In this document: piece by piece, positions 41,556 to 50,600 of the stretch
Layout of the letters: every line of letters starts with the position of its first letter
How positions within the stretch are numbered: position 1 is the stretch's first letter
Origin: Monarcha castaneiventris obscurior
Taxonomy: Eukaryota; Chordata; Aves; Passeriformes; Monarchidae
Length of the DNA stretch: 64,000 nucleotides
Assembly (NCBI GenBank): GCA_026261815.1
Contig: JAMPIT010000884.1
Location: forward strand, 15,084,210 to 15,148,209
Direction: 5' to 3'
Made by a program: the position numbers and the translations under genes
Notes under the pieces: generated by a model
Databases searched by the model: none
What the model saw: the letters and a program-made list of their open reading frames with translations, nothing else
Told to the model about the DNA's origin: nothing

Positions 41556-42043
41556 TTTGGGAAGGAGCCCACCATGGCTCTGGGTGAGTGTGGGGCCGGG
41601 TCCTTTGGGAAGGAGCCCACCATGGCTCTGGGTGAGTGTGGGGCCGGGTCCTTTGGGAAGGAGCCCACCATGGCTCTGGGTGAGCATGGGGCCGGGTCCT
41701 TTGGGAAGGAGCCCACCATGGCTCTGGGTGAGTGTGGGGCCGGGTCCTTTGGGAAGGAGCCCACCATGGCTCTGGGTGAGCGTGGGGCCGGGTCCTTTGG
41801 GAAGGAGCCCACCATGGCTCCCTGGCTCTGGGTGAGTGTGGGGCCGGGTCCTTTGGGAAGGAGCCCACCATGGCTCTGGGTGAGCGTGGGGCCGGGTCCT
41901 TTGGGAAGGAGCCCACCATGGCTCTGGGTGAGTGTGGGGCCGGGTCCTTTGGGAAGGAGCCCACCATGGCTCTGGGTGAGCGTGGGGCCGGGTCCTTTGG
42001 GAAGGAGCCCACCATGGCTCTGGGTGAGCGTGGGGCCGGGTCG
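41556..42043. repeat. 48-bp GC-rich minisatellite, 10 copies
   Basis: The unit starts TTTGGGAAGGAGCCCACCAT and continues GGCTCTGGGTGAGTGTGGGG, CCGGGTCC. Copies begin at 41556, 41604, 41652, 41700, 41748, 41796, 41852, 41900, 41948 and 41996. Spacing is exactly 48 bp except after the sixth copy, which has an 8-bp insertion and is 56 bp long. Copies are almost identical; the main variable site is GAG followed by TGT, CGT or CAT. As 48 is divisible by three and the unit has only one stop triplet (TGA, one + frame), five of six frames stay open. This explains frames of 234 (+), 243 and 255 (-) codons over the array. Their peptides are pure 16-residue repeats (for example MALGECGAGSFGKEPT) with no known family, so I do not call a gene. 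Confidence 0.97.
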
Positions 42044-42221
42044 GGCTCTGTTCCGGGTGCAGTGGCTCCCTGTGCACAGCCAGCCTTCCCAGCCTCTCCA
42101 CAATGGCTGCGGGTTCCTGCACTCCCAGCAGGATGCGCGTCCTACACCGGGGGCTGCGAGGGAAAGCGGGAGGGAGGACTCCTCTTGCAGAAAAAGAAAG
42201 TAAAAAAACCAGATCCATCAG
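42044..42221. other. CpG-containing GC-rich linker between two tandem arrays
   Basis: This unique segment joins the 48-bp array to the 10-bp array. It is GC-rich with several CpGs (for example GATGCGCGTCC and CACCGGGGGCTGCGAGG), unlike the AT-rich surroundings. Together with the adjacent array it forms a small CpG-enriched island of about 650 bp. No TATA box or recognisable exon is seen; a promoter role is possible but unsupported. Confidence 0.5.
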
Positions 42222-42223
42222 CT

Positions 42224-42803
42224 TGAAACTGGCTCAAACTGGTTCTAACTAGTCCAAAACTGTTATAACATGGCCTAAATTGTTCAAACTGGTCCTGGCC
42301 GGTTCTGACTGGTTCAGACTGGTTCTAAACAGTTCAATCAAGTTCAGAACAGTTCTGACCAGTTCCAATTGCTTACTGGGTCTGACTGCTTCAAACCAGT
42401 CCAGAGCAGCTCTGACCACTTCAAACCGGTCCAGACCTGTTCCAGCTGGTTCAAACCGGTTCTGGCTGTTTCTGACTGGTTCAAACCATTTCTGACCAGT
42501 TAAAACTGCTTCCAACTGGTTCAAACCTGTTCCAACCAGTTCAACCTACTTCTGACAGGTTCAAACCAGTTTGGACTGGCTCTGGCCAGTTCTGACTGCT
42601 TCCAGCTGTTTCTGGCCCATTTTGAATGGTTCAAACTAGTTCAAAATGGATTAGACTGGTTCCATCCCTTTCAAACTAGTTCAAACCGGTTCCAACTGGT
42701 TCTGTCTGGTTTGACTGGTTCAAACCAGTTCCGGCTTGTTGTGGCCAGTTCATGCCAGTTCAAACCGTATCCAATGAGTACAGACTGGCTCAAGCTGGTT
42801 CTT
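42224..42803. repeat. degenerate 10-bp satellite-like array (~58 units)
   Basis: A decamer of the type TTCAAACYGG / TTCTGACYGG is repeated for about 580 bp. The phase of the TTC is constant from about 42303 to 42360, slips by three bases before about 42390, stays constant to about 42705, slips by one base and continues to the end. Individual units are diverged, but CTGG/CCGG/CAGT cores recur every 10 bp. Exact AACCGGTT occurs at 42454-42461 and 42684-42691. AACTGGTT or AACCAGTT occurs at least at 42237, 42514, 42534, 42564, 42694 and 42723. The minus-strand frame at 42249-42524 shows the matching 10-residue periodicity and is a by-product. Function is unknown; this is visible structure only. 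Confidence 0.95.
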
Positions 42804-43403
42804 TCCATCATTCTGTAGGTTCCATTCTGAACCAGGAGCTGGTTATTGGCTGCTCAAGCCGTCACAGTCAGGACAAGAGGAAAAACTCCAGATCTGCCCT
42901 CAGAACATTTGTAGCTGCCTGTTGCTCATGGTCATGGCTGTGCTGTGCCAATTATTCCAATATTAATGTATTTCCATGCTAATTACTAATCAAGGTCTGA
43001 CAAAACAAAGATCAGAAAAGTAAAGTGTTGTATAAGATCCCATTCTAATTTTTTGTGTCTTTGGTATGGATACTTTTCATAAATAGAGCAAATGCTTATA
43101 ATTATATTTTCTTAAGCATTTGTGAAGAGGTCTGTCCCCTATTGGATCCTAAGTTCCTAAAAATGACCTATTTAAATTTTATCCAATATCTTTAACTGTT
43201 ATTAGAACCTGAATTTGACATATGTAGATATTACTTGATCTTTTCAAACCACATTGATTCTTGCTAAGAAATCTTATGTTTCTATCGTAATCTTTCCCTT
43301 TTTTTTTTCTCCTCCAACTGGAAGTGGTTGGATTACAGTGCTTATCCATACTTTATTGAGCAATATGAATGGCCTGAGTCCAAGGTAGTTTATGACACCT
43401 TGT
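42804..43403. other. non-coding stretch, no gene recognised
   Basis: AT-rich sequence to the right of the decamer array, with T10 at 43299-43308. A minus-strand frame of 73 codons (43274-43495) overlaps the end of the longer minus-strand ORF described next, in another frame. No motif is recognised. Confidence 0.6.
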
Positions 43404-44144
43404 TCATCCTGTACCTTGATGTATTCCAGTAACACAAACTCTTTCCAGAATGTATGGAACACTTTGAACTCTGGTCTTGTGAACAGCAGAGACAAGGTTA
43501 CGGGTATCAGCTATCTGCACCCATGCTGTGTTTGGCTCGGTCATTTTCATAATGAAAGGGTTGAAAGTTGTAATTGTTTTGATTTTTAAAGTTCTCTTAT
43601 GAAACTGAACTTTGAGGATTGCCTCATGCAGTACATCCTTTACTGTTTGCAGTGGAGGAAACACGGGGGTTAATTTGATAAAGCTACGCACCATGGCTTC
43701 TTTCCTCACGCAACTGAACTGCCTGAGAGGACAGCAAAAAAGGGTGCCATAGCATGGGAGAAAATCACACTCGAGTTTTGAGCAGGAAGGGGTTGGGTTC
43801 AGTAACTGTTTGGGCAGTCCAGAGATGATGGCTTTGGGGGTCCCTTTGTGCTCTGTGGTCACAGGGCGGTGACTCAAGGATGGAAATGTCAGCCTTGGTC
43901 CTGCTGGGAATGAAGAGAGCTGCAAGCTGGATCCGAGTGCCAGGCTGATTGGAAAAGGGGCTGTAGGGAGGTGGGACAGAGGGATGCTCCCAAGTGTCTG
44001 CTCACCTTTTCCTAGGAGAGAAGGTGGCAAAGAGGGTGGGAACTTCCCACCATCTGGAATCAGCCCACTGGAAGTTAGTGGAGCCACGCTGAGCTGAGCT
44101 GCAGTATTACTCCACTGCTTTGGCATTAACACTTTTAATTGCAC
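43404..44144 (-). other. unassigned ORF, 246 codons
   Basis: This is the longest frame in the window that is not made of tandem repeat. The first ~120 residues are rich in Pro, Ser and Leu (runs such as FPPSLPPSLLGKG). A cysteine-containing patch follows (CSKLECDFLPCYGTLFCC), and then a more basic, mixed-composition C-terminal half. I recognise no family, catalytic motif, signal peptide or membrane segment. A frame of this length is uncommon but possible by chance in 64 kb. No clear promoter, splice sites or poly-A signal define a transcript. It could be a chance ORF, an eroded pseudogene or a lineage-specific gene; chance is most likely. Confidence 0.2.
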
Positions 44145-44650
44145 TGGGTTTTTTTTTCAGAAATACTTTCTTTCCCAGGCACAAGGTCCTGCCCTTTGAC
44201 CAGGTTGGCTTCTCAGTTCGTTTGCTAGAAGCATCCTTTGGATGTCAGTATCCTGTTCTTTCGTGTTTGACCTTCAGAATTAGTCATCTAATTATGGAGT
44301 GGGCTGCCCCATGTAGCCTGTGTTTGACCAATTGCTCAGAAATTACTGTGAATACTAATGATGCTAAATATGGACCACTTGAAATCCCGGTGCTTGTGGA
44401 AGCAACTGCAAGATTTTTCCTCTCCCATGTTCAGGCAGCCCCAGGAATGGCAGTGGGATTCAGCATAAGTGGCTTTTTGCTCAAACTCCTTACACCTACA
44501 CCCTGGTTCAACCTACACTTGAAATGCCTCCTCCCACTTATTTTCATGATCTGTGTTGTTTTTTTAATATTGATGTGGTATTTCAAAAAATATTGCCATA
44601 GAATGGTTTCTTCAGGAGACCCCATATTGGCATTTGGACAATATTATTAA
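44120..44650 (+). other. unassigned ORF, 176 codons, membrane-protein-like layout
   Basis: The frame starts with a hydrophobic stretch (MALTLLIALGFFF) that could pass for a signal peptide. It has one NCS sequon near residue 71 and a strongly hydrophobic segment at about residues 136-154 (LLPLIFMICVVFLILMWYF) followed by basic residues KKYCHR. ATTAAA occurs at its very end (44646-44651). No family is recognised. T-rich DNA tends to encode hydrophobic residues, and the FFF comes from a T9 run that looks like a polypyrimidine tract before CAG. Its start overlaps the divergent minus-strand ORF by 25 bp. Chance is the likeliest explanation. Confidence 0.15.
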
Positions 44651-47600
44651 AGTTTGAATTCTGAATTAAAAACCCAATGATGCTGAATTTGGGGTTTTTA
44701 TAGAAGACATGAAGTTGATAGCAGTAGGAAATGTTTTTAAATTACAAATTTTGCTTTCTGCTTAAGGGTACGATAAGTTGTAGTAAGATTTAACTTGAAG
44801 TTTTTCTTAAAATTGTAAGTTGGCCTGAATGTCCTCCCAAATTGTGGAGAGAAAACTGTTCTTAGTCACCTTACCTTGATATCCTTACTTTTGATTTACT
44901 TTTCACAGTTCAGTATGTTTAATATTGATACTGTAATACTTTATTTTACATTATTTGTGCTAAATAGAGTAATATTTTGTCATCAGCAAAACTGTGAAAT
45001 TGCAAACAACCCTACTTGATGTGCGTGAGAGGGTTTTTAGAATTTTTCCATGTATTTTTAAAAGGCCCTGAATCTGGGAGAGCTTTGTGCTGTGCATATT
45101 GAGTCACGTTAAAGGATTCCCAGGTGCAGATTCCCTGGCTCTGAGTGCCTTTTAATATGATTTCACTTAGGAGCAGTGCACGGGCTCCAGCAGCCTGGTG
45201 AGCAGCGATGACTACTTCAGATGCAGCACTGATGGCTGTCCTACTTTTGGGTTTGTTCTATCCCTCAATTTCCTTCTCCACAGCACCCAGCCTCCCTCTC
45301 CTCCTGCCCTGAAAAAGACAGTGTCAACTCCTCTATATTTAAAAAAAAATATTGTATATATTCCTTTAGTGCAAAGGAATAATGATACTTAAGAGTTCAT
45401 CAGACTTTTACAGCTCTGTTGGTAATTATTTTGCTTTAGAAAGAGAACTTCCATTTATTTTCGTTTGTGTGTTTATTTATTGTGCGCTGCTGAAGCTCTT
45501 GCTGAGCTTCCAAAGACAAGTTCTAAACATGAGCTAAGTGGATGCTTTCAAGTAGCTGAATAATAATTGAGGAGCTCAACATGTGGGATAACTGCACTCT
45601 TTTCTCTTTTTTTTTTCCTTTTTTTTCCCCTCCCCCTCTTTCTGAAGGTTAATTTCTTTTTCCTTCTTGTTACCATGCTTTGTATGCTGGGATTTACACT
45701 GATATTTGGCACTTGCATCAAACTCATCCAGGCTGAATTCCTTTCAATACGTAATTAAAGAGAGCGAAACAGCAAAGGCTAGATTTAAAAATTTCATCTC
45801 TTTATTTTTCCTTTTCAGTCCCAAGGGATGCAAAGCAATGAAATGAATCTCTGCCTCTTCCCCAGGAGCCAGCACTCCCAGCTGGGGCCAGGCTGGACTC
45901 TTTCCTTTGGGGTTCATAAACCGTCCTCTGTTGTCCTTTGGTTTTTCCATTTCACTCATAATTTAAGGAGTTATGTGACTGGAAACCACGTGAATGAAAG
46001 TGCAGGGCTACAGCCATGAAGAAGAGCTCTGAGGAAGTCTGACTCGCAGCAGCCTCTGTAGGACTAGGATTGGGTAGACAGTCTGTGAAAAAGTTTTTGA
46101 CCTTTTTATTTTTTTTAATATATAAGAGGGTAGTGGTTTTCCAGTCACCCCTTCTTTTCTCAGGAAAAGATGGGTATGCAAATCTGAGCTGCTATGAAAG
46201 AGGCATGCAGGAACAAAACTGAAAGCACCCTTTCTCCTCCCATCTCCTTTTCCTTGTTTTTTGTGGGTTTTTTTTCCCTTTGCTTGTAAAAAGAAACAGA
46301 AGATCTGTCTTTGCTTCAGAAGGAGAGATCTTTCAGCACTGTACCAAAGTGCAGGGGGCTGTTAATCACTTACACATTTTCAGTTGGAAATACCAAATCA
46401 GTCTGGTTATTCACTTCTGTGATCAGCCAAGGAGATAACTCTGAGAACTGCAAGGCACTGTTTCGTTTCTCTTTTTATCCAAATCAGGAGGGAGGGAAAA
46501 GCATTGTAGGTTGGTGACAGTTTAAATGCACAGTTGTGAATACTTTAGTAACCATCATGTCATATAAATCCCAGACAACTGTCCAAACATCAGGGTTAGC
46601 CTAGAAAAAATATTGCTATTTATTTTGCTACCTGAATTGTTAATGTCTACTAAAATCTCTGTTTACAGCTGAGCTTAAATGTGGTTTAATTCTGTTTGTA
46701 GTAAAGAATGCTCGAAAAATCCAAACTATCGCACTGCTTATGAATTAGAACACACTGTTTTTTAAACTTTTTAAACAGAAGTACAAAATGAGAACACTGT
46801 AGCATATCAGTGGATGTGATAAATGGAGAAGCTGCATATCCAGAGCCAAAGCTCCTTGAGAATCTGTTTGCAGTGATGTGGGGTGAGGGGGCCTGTATAT
46901 ATTCAGCAATCACTTCTCCAAAACTGTACCCAGATTCTTACTAAAGGATTGTGTAGAGTAGCAAAGGGCAAAGCTTCTGAAGTGTTTTGACAAACACAGA
47001 GCCCTGTAGAGCTTTGTGATTTCAGAAAGCAAAAATCAGCTGAGGATTGGAAATGCAGGTGACAGAACGACTTTTAAAGTCCAGAGAGGTGGCATTGAAG
47101 GGATACTTACTACGTGTGTAATGCCTGGCTTCATCACCTGATTGCCCATGGCAAGTGCAGAAAAAGGTGATGACAGAGGATGCTGCTGGGAGAGTGGGAC
47201 AGAAGATGCTGGCTCAGAGGTAGAAGGGGGTATAGAAACAGAAGTGCTGATGTCCTTAATGTTTTTTAACAAGCTGGATCAGCTGTGTGCTAGGTTTCTC
47301 CAATGATTTGATTTCTCAGTCTGTGATTTCTATGTAATCTCTTCTGTAACAAAAGGTTTGACACCTCTGCCTTCAGGTAAGCTCCTGTCCAGTGAGGATC
47401 CATCTGCTCCTGCAGTGTGTGGTATTTGCAGAGTTGAAGGCAGGTGCCTTTCCAAGGGGGTTCTCTGTTGCATTTGCCAAAACAGTGTGTGTAGTAGCCA
47501 CAGGGTAAGAGCTCTCGCCAGCACCAGCAGCAATACAGCAGTGCCCAGGCATTGCTGCTTTTGGGCCTGGACCAAAAAAATCTCACTGTGCTGCAGTGTG

Positions 47601-50600
47601 GATGGACATGTGAGAGATTTCTGATGTATTTCTTCATTACATCGTGTGCCTGTGATCCAAATGAGGGCCATGCACAAACACAAGAGCTGATTGTTCAGTA
47701 GGTTGGTTGAGCAGGTAGAGGAACGCCAGCACTTATCAGCTTTTGCTCCTCAAGCCCAAACAAGGAAACAGTTCATAAATTTGAGGGAACATGAACTCTG
47801 CAAGTTTGCCCCTGTCTTCCCCCTTGAGTTATAAGAAGTGGCACAAAAAATACACCTTGGTGATTCCTTGTGAAACAAGAGAGCACAGTATGTGACTCCT
47901 GGACTGCCAGGGATACAAAGGGACATTTTCCTGATACCAGCCTGGTGCTGGCCTGCTGGCTGAGAGCATGCGCTTGCAAAGTCTTGTGTGAGAGAAAGTA
48001 AAGCACTGAGAGAAACAGCCTATCTCCTGTGGTGAAAGATGTGCTGTGCTTCCTGATTGAGGAGCCGTAAAAGAAGCCAGATGTGAAATGTTTCAGAAGG
48101 GTTGGATGCAGCAGCCTGGACTAACAAAGCTGCAGTTGGTGTGAGGATCAGGGATAACCCCGAGCCTGCCTTGGGAGGGATAGCTGGAATTAGTTTTCTC
48201 ACCTTTGAAGTCCTAGAATAATGATATATTTTGCTTCCCCGGCAGTTTTGCACCAAAATGCGCTTTTATTTTTAAACCAAACATTACCATATGAAGTGCA
48301 TGGAAATAAGTTGCTATAACTGTTTCTGGTGTGCGAATGTTTGGAATATATGCAAGCAAATACTCCACAAAAACCCAGAATTTCTACTCATACCAATACA
48401 GTTCATTCCAGGCCTGTGATGGGATCAAGATGCTTTGCAAGCCTGCAGTTGTACCTCCTGCTCTTAGTGCCTTCCCTGGGGCACAGCCTCACACTGCACA
48501 TCTCTGAGCAGCTCAGGGCATTATCAGGGTAAAGAGGAACGTAGCACTAGTGGTTAAATAAGTGCAGGAAGGTGAACCAGTGGGAGAAGCCCTCACTGTG
48601 CTCCCCAGAGCTACCTGGGCTTGCAGGTGAGCACTGGCAGGATCCAGTCCTGGCCCAGAGACAGCTCCTGTGGAGCTCCTGAGCTGACAGCTGTGCTGAT
48701 GTTCACCTGATAACGACTCAGCCTTTTATGCTGATTTAACTTGAGCAGTATTTAATTCGTGCAGAAGCTTGGCATAACTAAAAGGCTTGGCAGCTTGAGT
48801 TATAACCAGCCAGGAATTTGAGAGAAGTTGATTTAGTTTATTTTATTGTGTGCCAAAACCTCTATTTAAAGTGTCTGACCTCAAGATGCAACAAAAAAGA
48901 AAGCTCCTCTGATCTTCTTTGGCTCCATTTTCAGACTCTTTCAATGTAAGGAAAATATTTTGTTGATGTCTACCATCCTCTTAAATCTGAAATATGCAAG
49001 GAACGAAAAGCTCTGGTTATCAGTAACAACACAAAGCTTTTAGTGGATTTGTTTCTCTTCCCTGACCTAAGTTCTTGACTTGTTCTTTCGTGTCATGAAA
49101 TGTCTCTGACATACCAACAGCACGTACAGAGTTACTGGCACAAATGGAGTGGTTTTAGTAATGCTTTGGTAGAAGAGATATTGCCTACTAATTCAGTCTC
49201 TATCTGTTCATTAAGACGAGCAGTTTATTAAAGCCTTTACTACTTCATTGAGGCAGAACCTCTTAGCTAGAAGAGAAAAATACTGCTTGGCTTCTTTATA
49301 AGAATTTTCAGGCTTGGTACAATGACTTTTGTGAGGACTTCATGGAAGGAAAGGCCAGTGTGACATGAAATAGCATCTTACATCCTGCTTACTGAGATGC
49401 TGAGAAAGATTCAAGCACTTCCAGATGGAAATACGATGTGTGCTGTATTTGATTTAAGAGAAGTAGTTAGTTTTCAGGAGCTCCAAGTCAGATAATGGTA
49501 AAAAAACTGTGGTGATGTATTTTTCTATGAGTCCTGGGCGGCTCTGAGAGCAGGTCTTGTTTTCCTATCTGTTTCTTCTTTCAGAAGCATCCTTATCTCC
49601 ATGACTTTGAAGTTCTAAAGAGCAAACACTATTACTGTTTAAGTATAGTCAAAATATACGCCAAAATATCTTAGATCCTCACTTTCAAGCATATGTTTCC
49701 TAATAGTTTCTAAAAAGTGGTAGTTTGCAAGTTTGAATGCTGAGAATTTGCTTCTTTTCTATCACTTACCAACCACTCCTGCAAATTTAAATTTAGTCAT
49801 ATTCTGGTAGCATCATAAATTCAAATAGGTTTTTCTGGCCTGTGTTCTTCCTTGAAATGATGAGCTGGAATTTATGCATATGTACAAATCTTGTTTATTT
49901 TATGTACTATACCTGCAGCCTCCACACATGAGATTGAACTTTGGCAGTGAAAATTGCTTGATAGATCTTTTACACCAACTCACTGCTTTTTTTTGTTTGA
50001 TTTTGTCATAGCATTCTACAAAGAAAAACTGCAGCTCTTGAATCTGGAAAGTGCTTGTTTTAAAGTAGCTTTATGAGGCAGGAATTTCTGTTTGGCTCAG
50101 AGTGAAGCATTTCCCAATCTTGCAGACCCATCTCCCTTCCTGAGCATTTTCGCATCATAAAGTTTGTTCAGAGCAAAGTGTGCTCTGATATTGTCTCTGC
50201 ATCCCATTACCTGTTACTGAGTGGTGCAGCAAGAGGTGTCCAGATATGTAACTGAAAATTAATGAAGAACTTAGCTTTTTATGGAAGACACTGGCGTTCA
50301 GTTTGCTGCACAATAACAACATTGATATCCTGTCTCAAACAAGCATGAAAGTAGTGGAGCCTTGTTTATCTCACCAGTCAGCAGCAATCACTCCTGACTG
50401 CACACCAGAGGCAGATCTGCTGAGTGCAAAGGTGCCACTTTTATGTTGCTATTTATCAGACCAGAACTACTGACTTTACTCTCAAAGCATTTACTTTATT
50501 TATTTTGGAGATTGGTACTCTTCCAGGAGAAAAGTATAAACCTATTGGAGGATAATCAGCATCTGGGAAAAGTGCTTCAAATCTGCTTTTAGAAGTTACT

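Noticed and set aside
41556..42043. CRISPR-like direct repeats
   Set aside because: The copies are contiguous with no unique spacers, there are no cas genes, and the surrounding DNA is vertebrate.
41372..42226. Long ORFs on both strands (up to 255 codons) as a proline/glycine-rich gene
   Set aside because: They follow directly from a 48-bp unit divisible by three with only one stop triplet; peptides are pure repeats, five frames are open at once, and the 8-bp insertion breaks each frame.
42249..42524. 91-codon minus-strand ORF as a repeat protein
   Set aside because: Its 10-residue periodicity is the translation of the decamer array over 30 bp; no independent coding signal.
44149..44160. 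T9-CAG as a splice acceptor of a coding exon
   Set aside because: Such polypyrimidine-CAG sequences are common in this T-rich window; no matching donor or conserved coding sequence follows.
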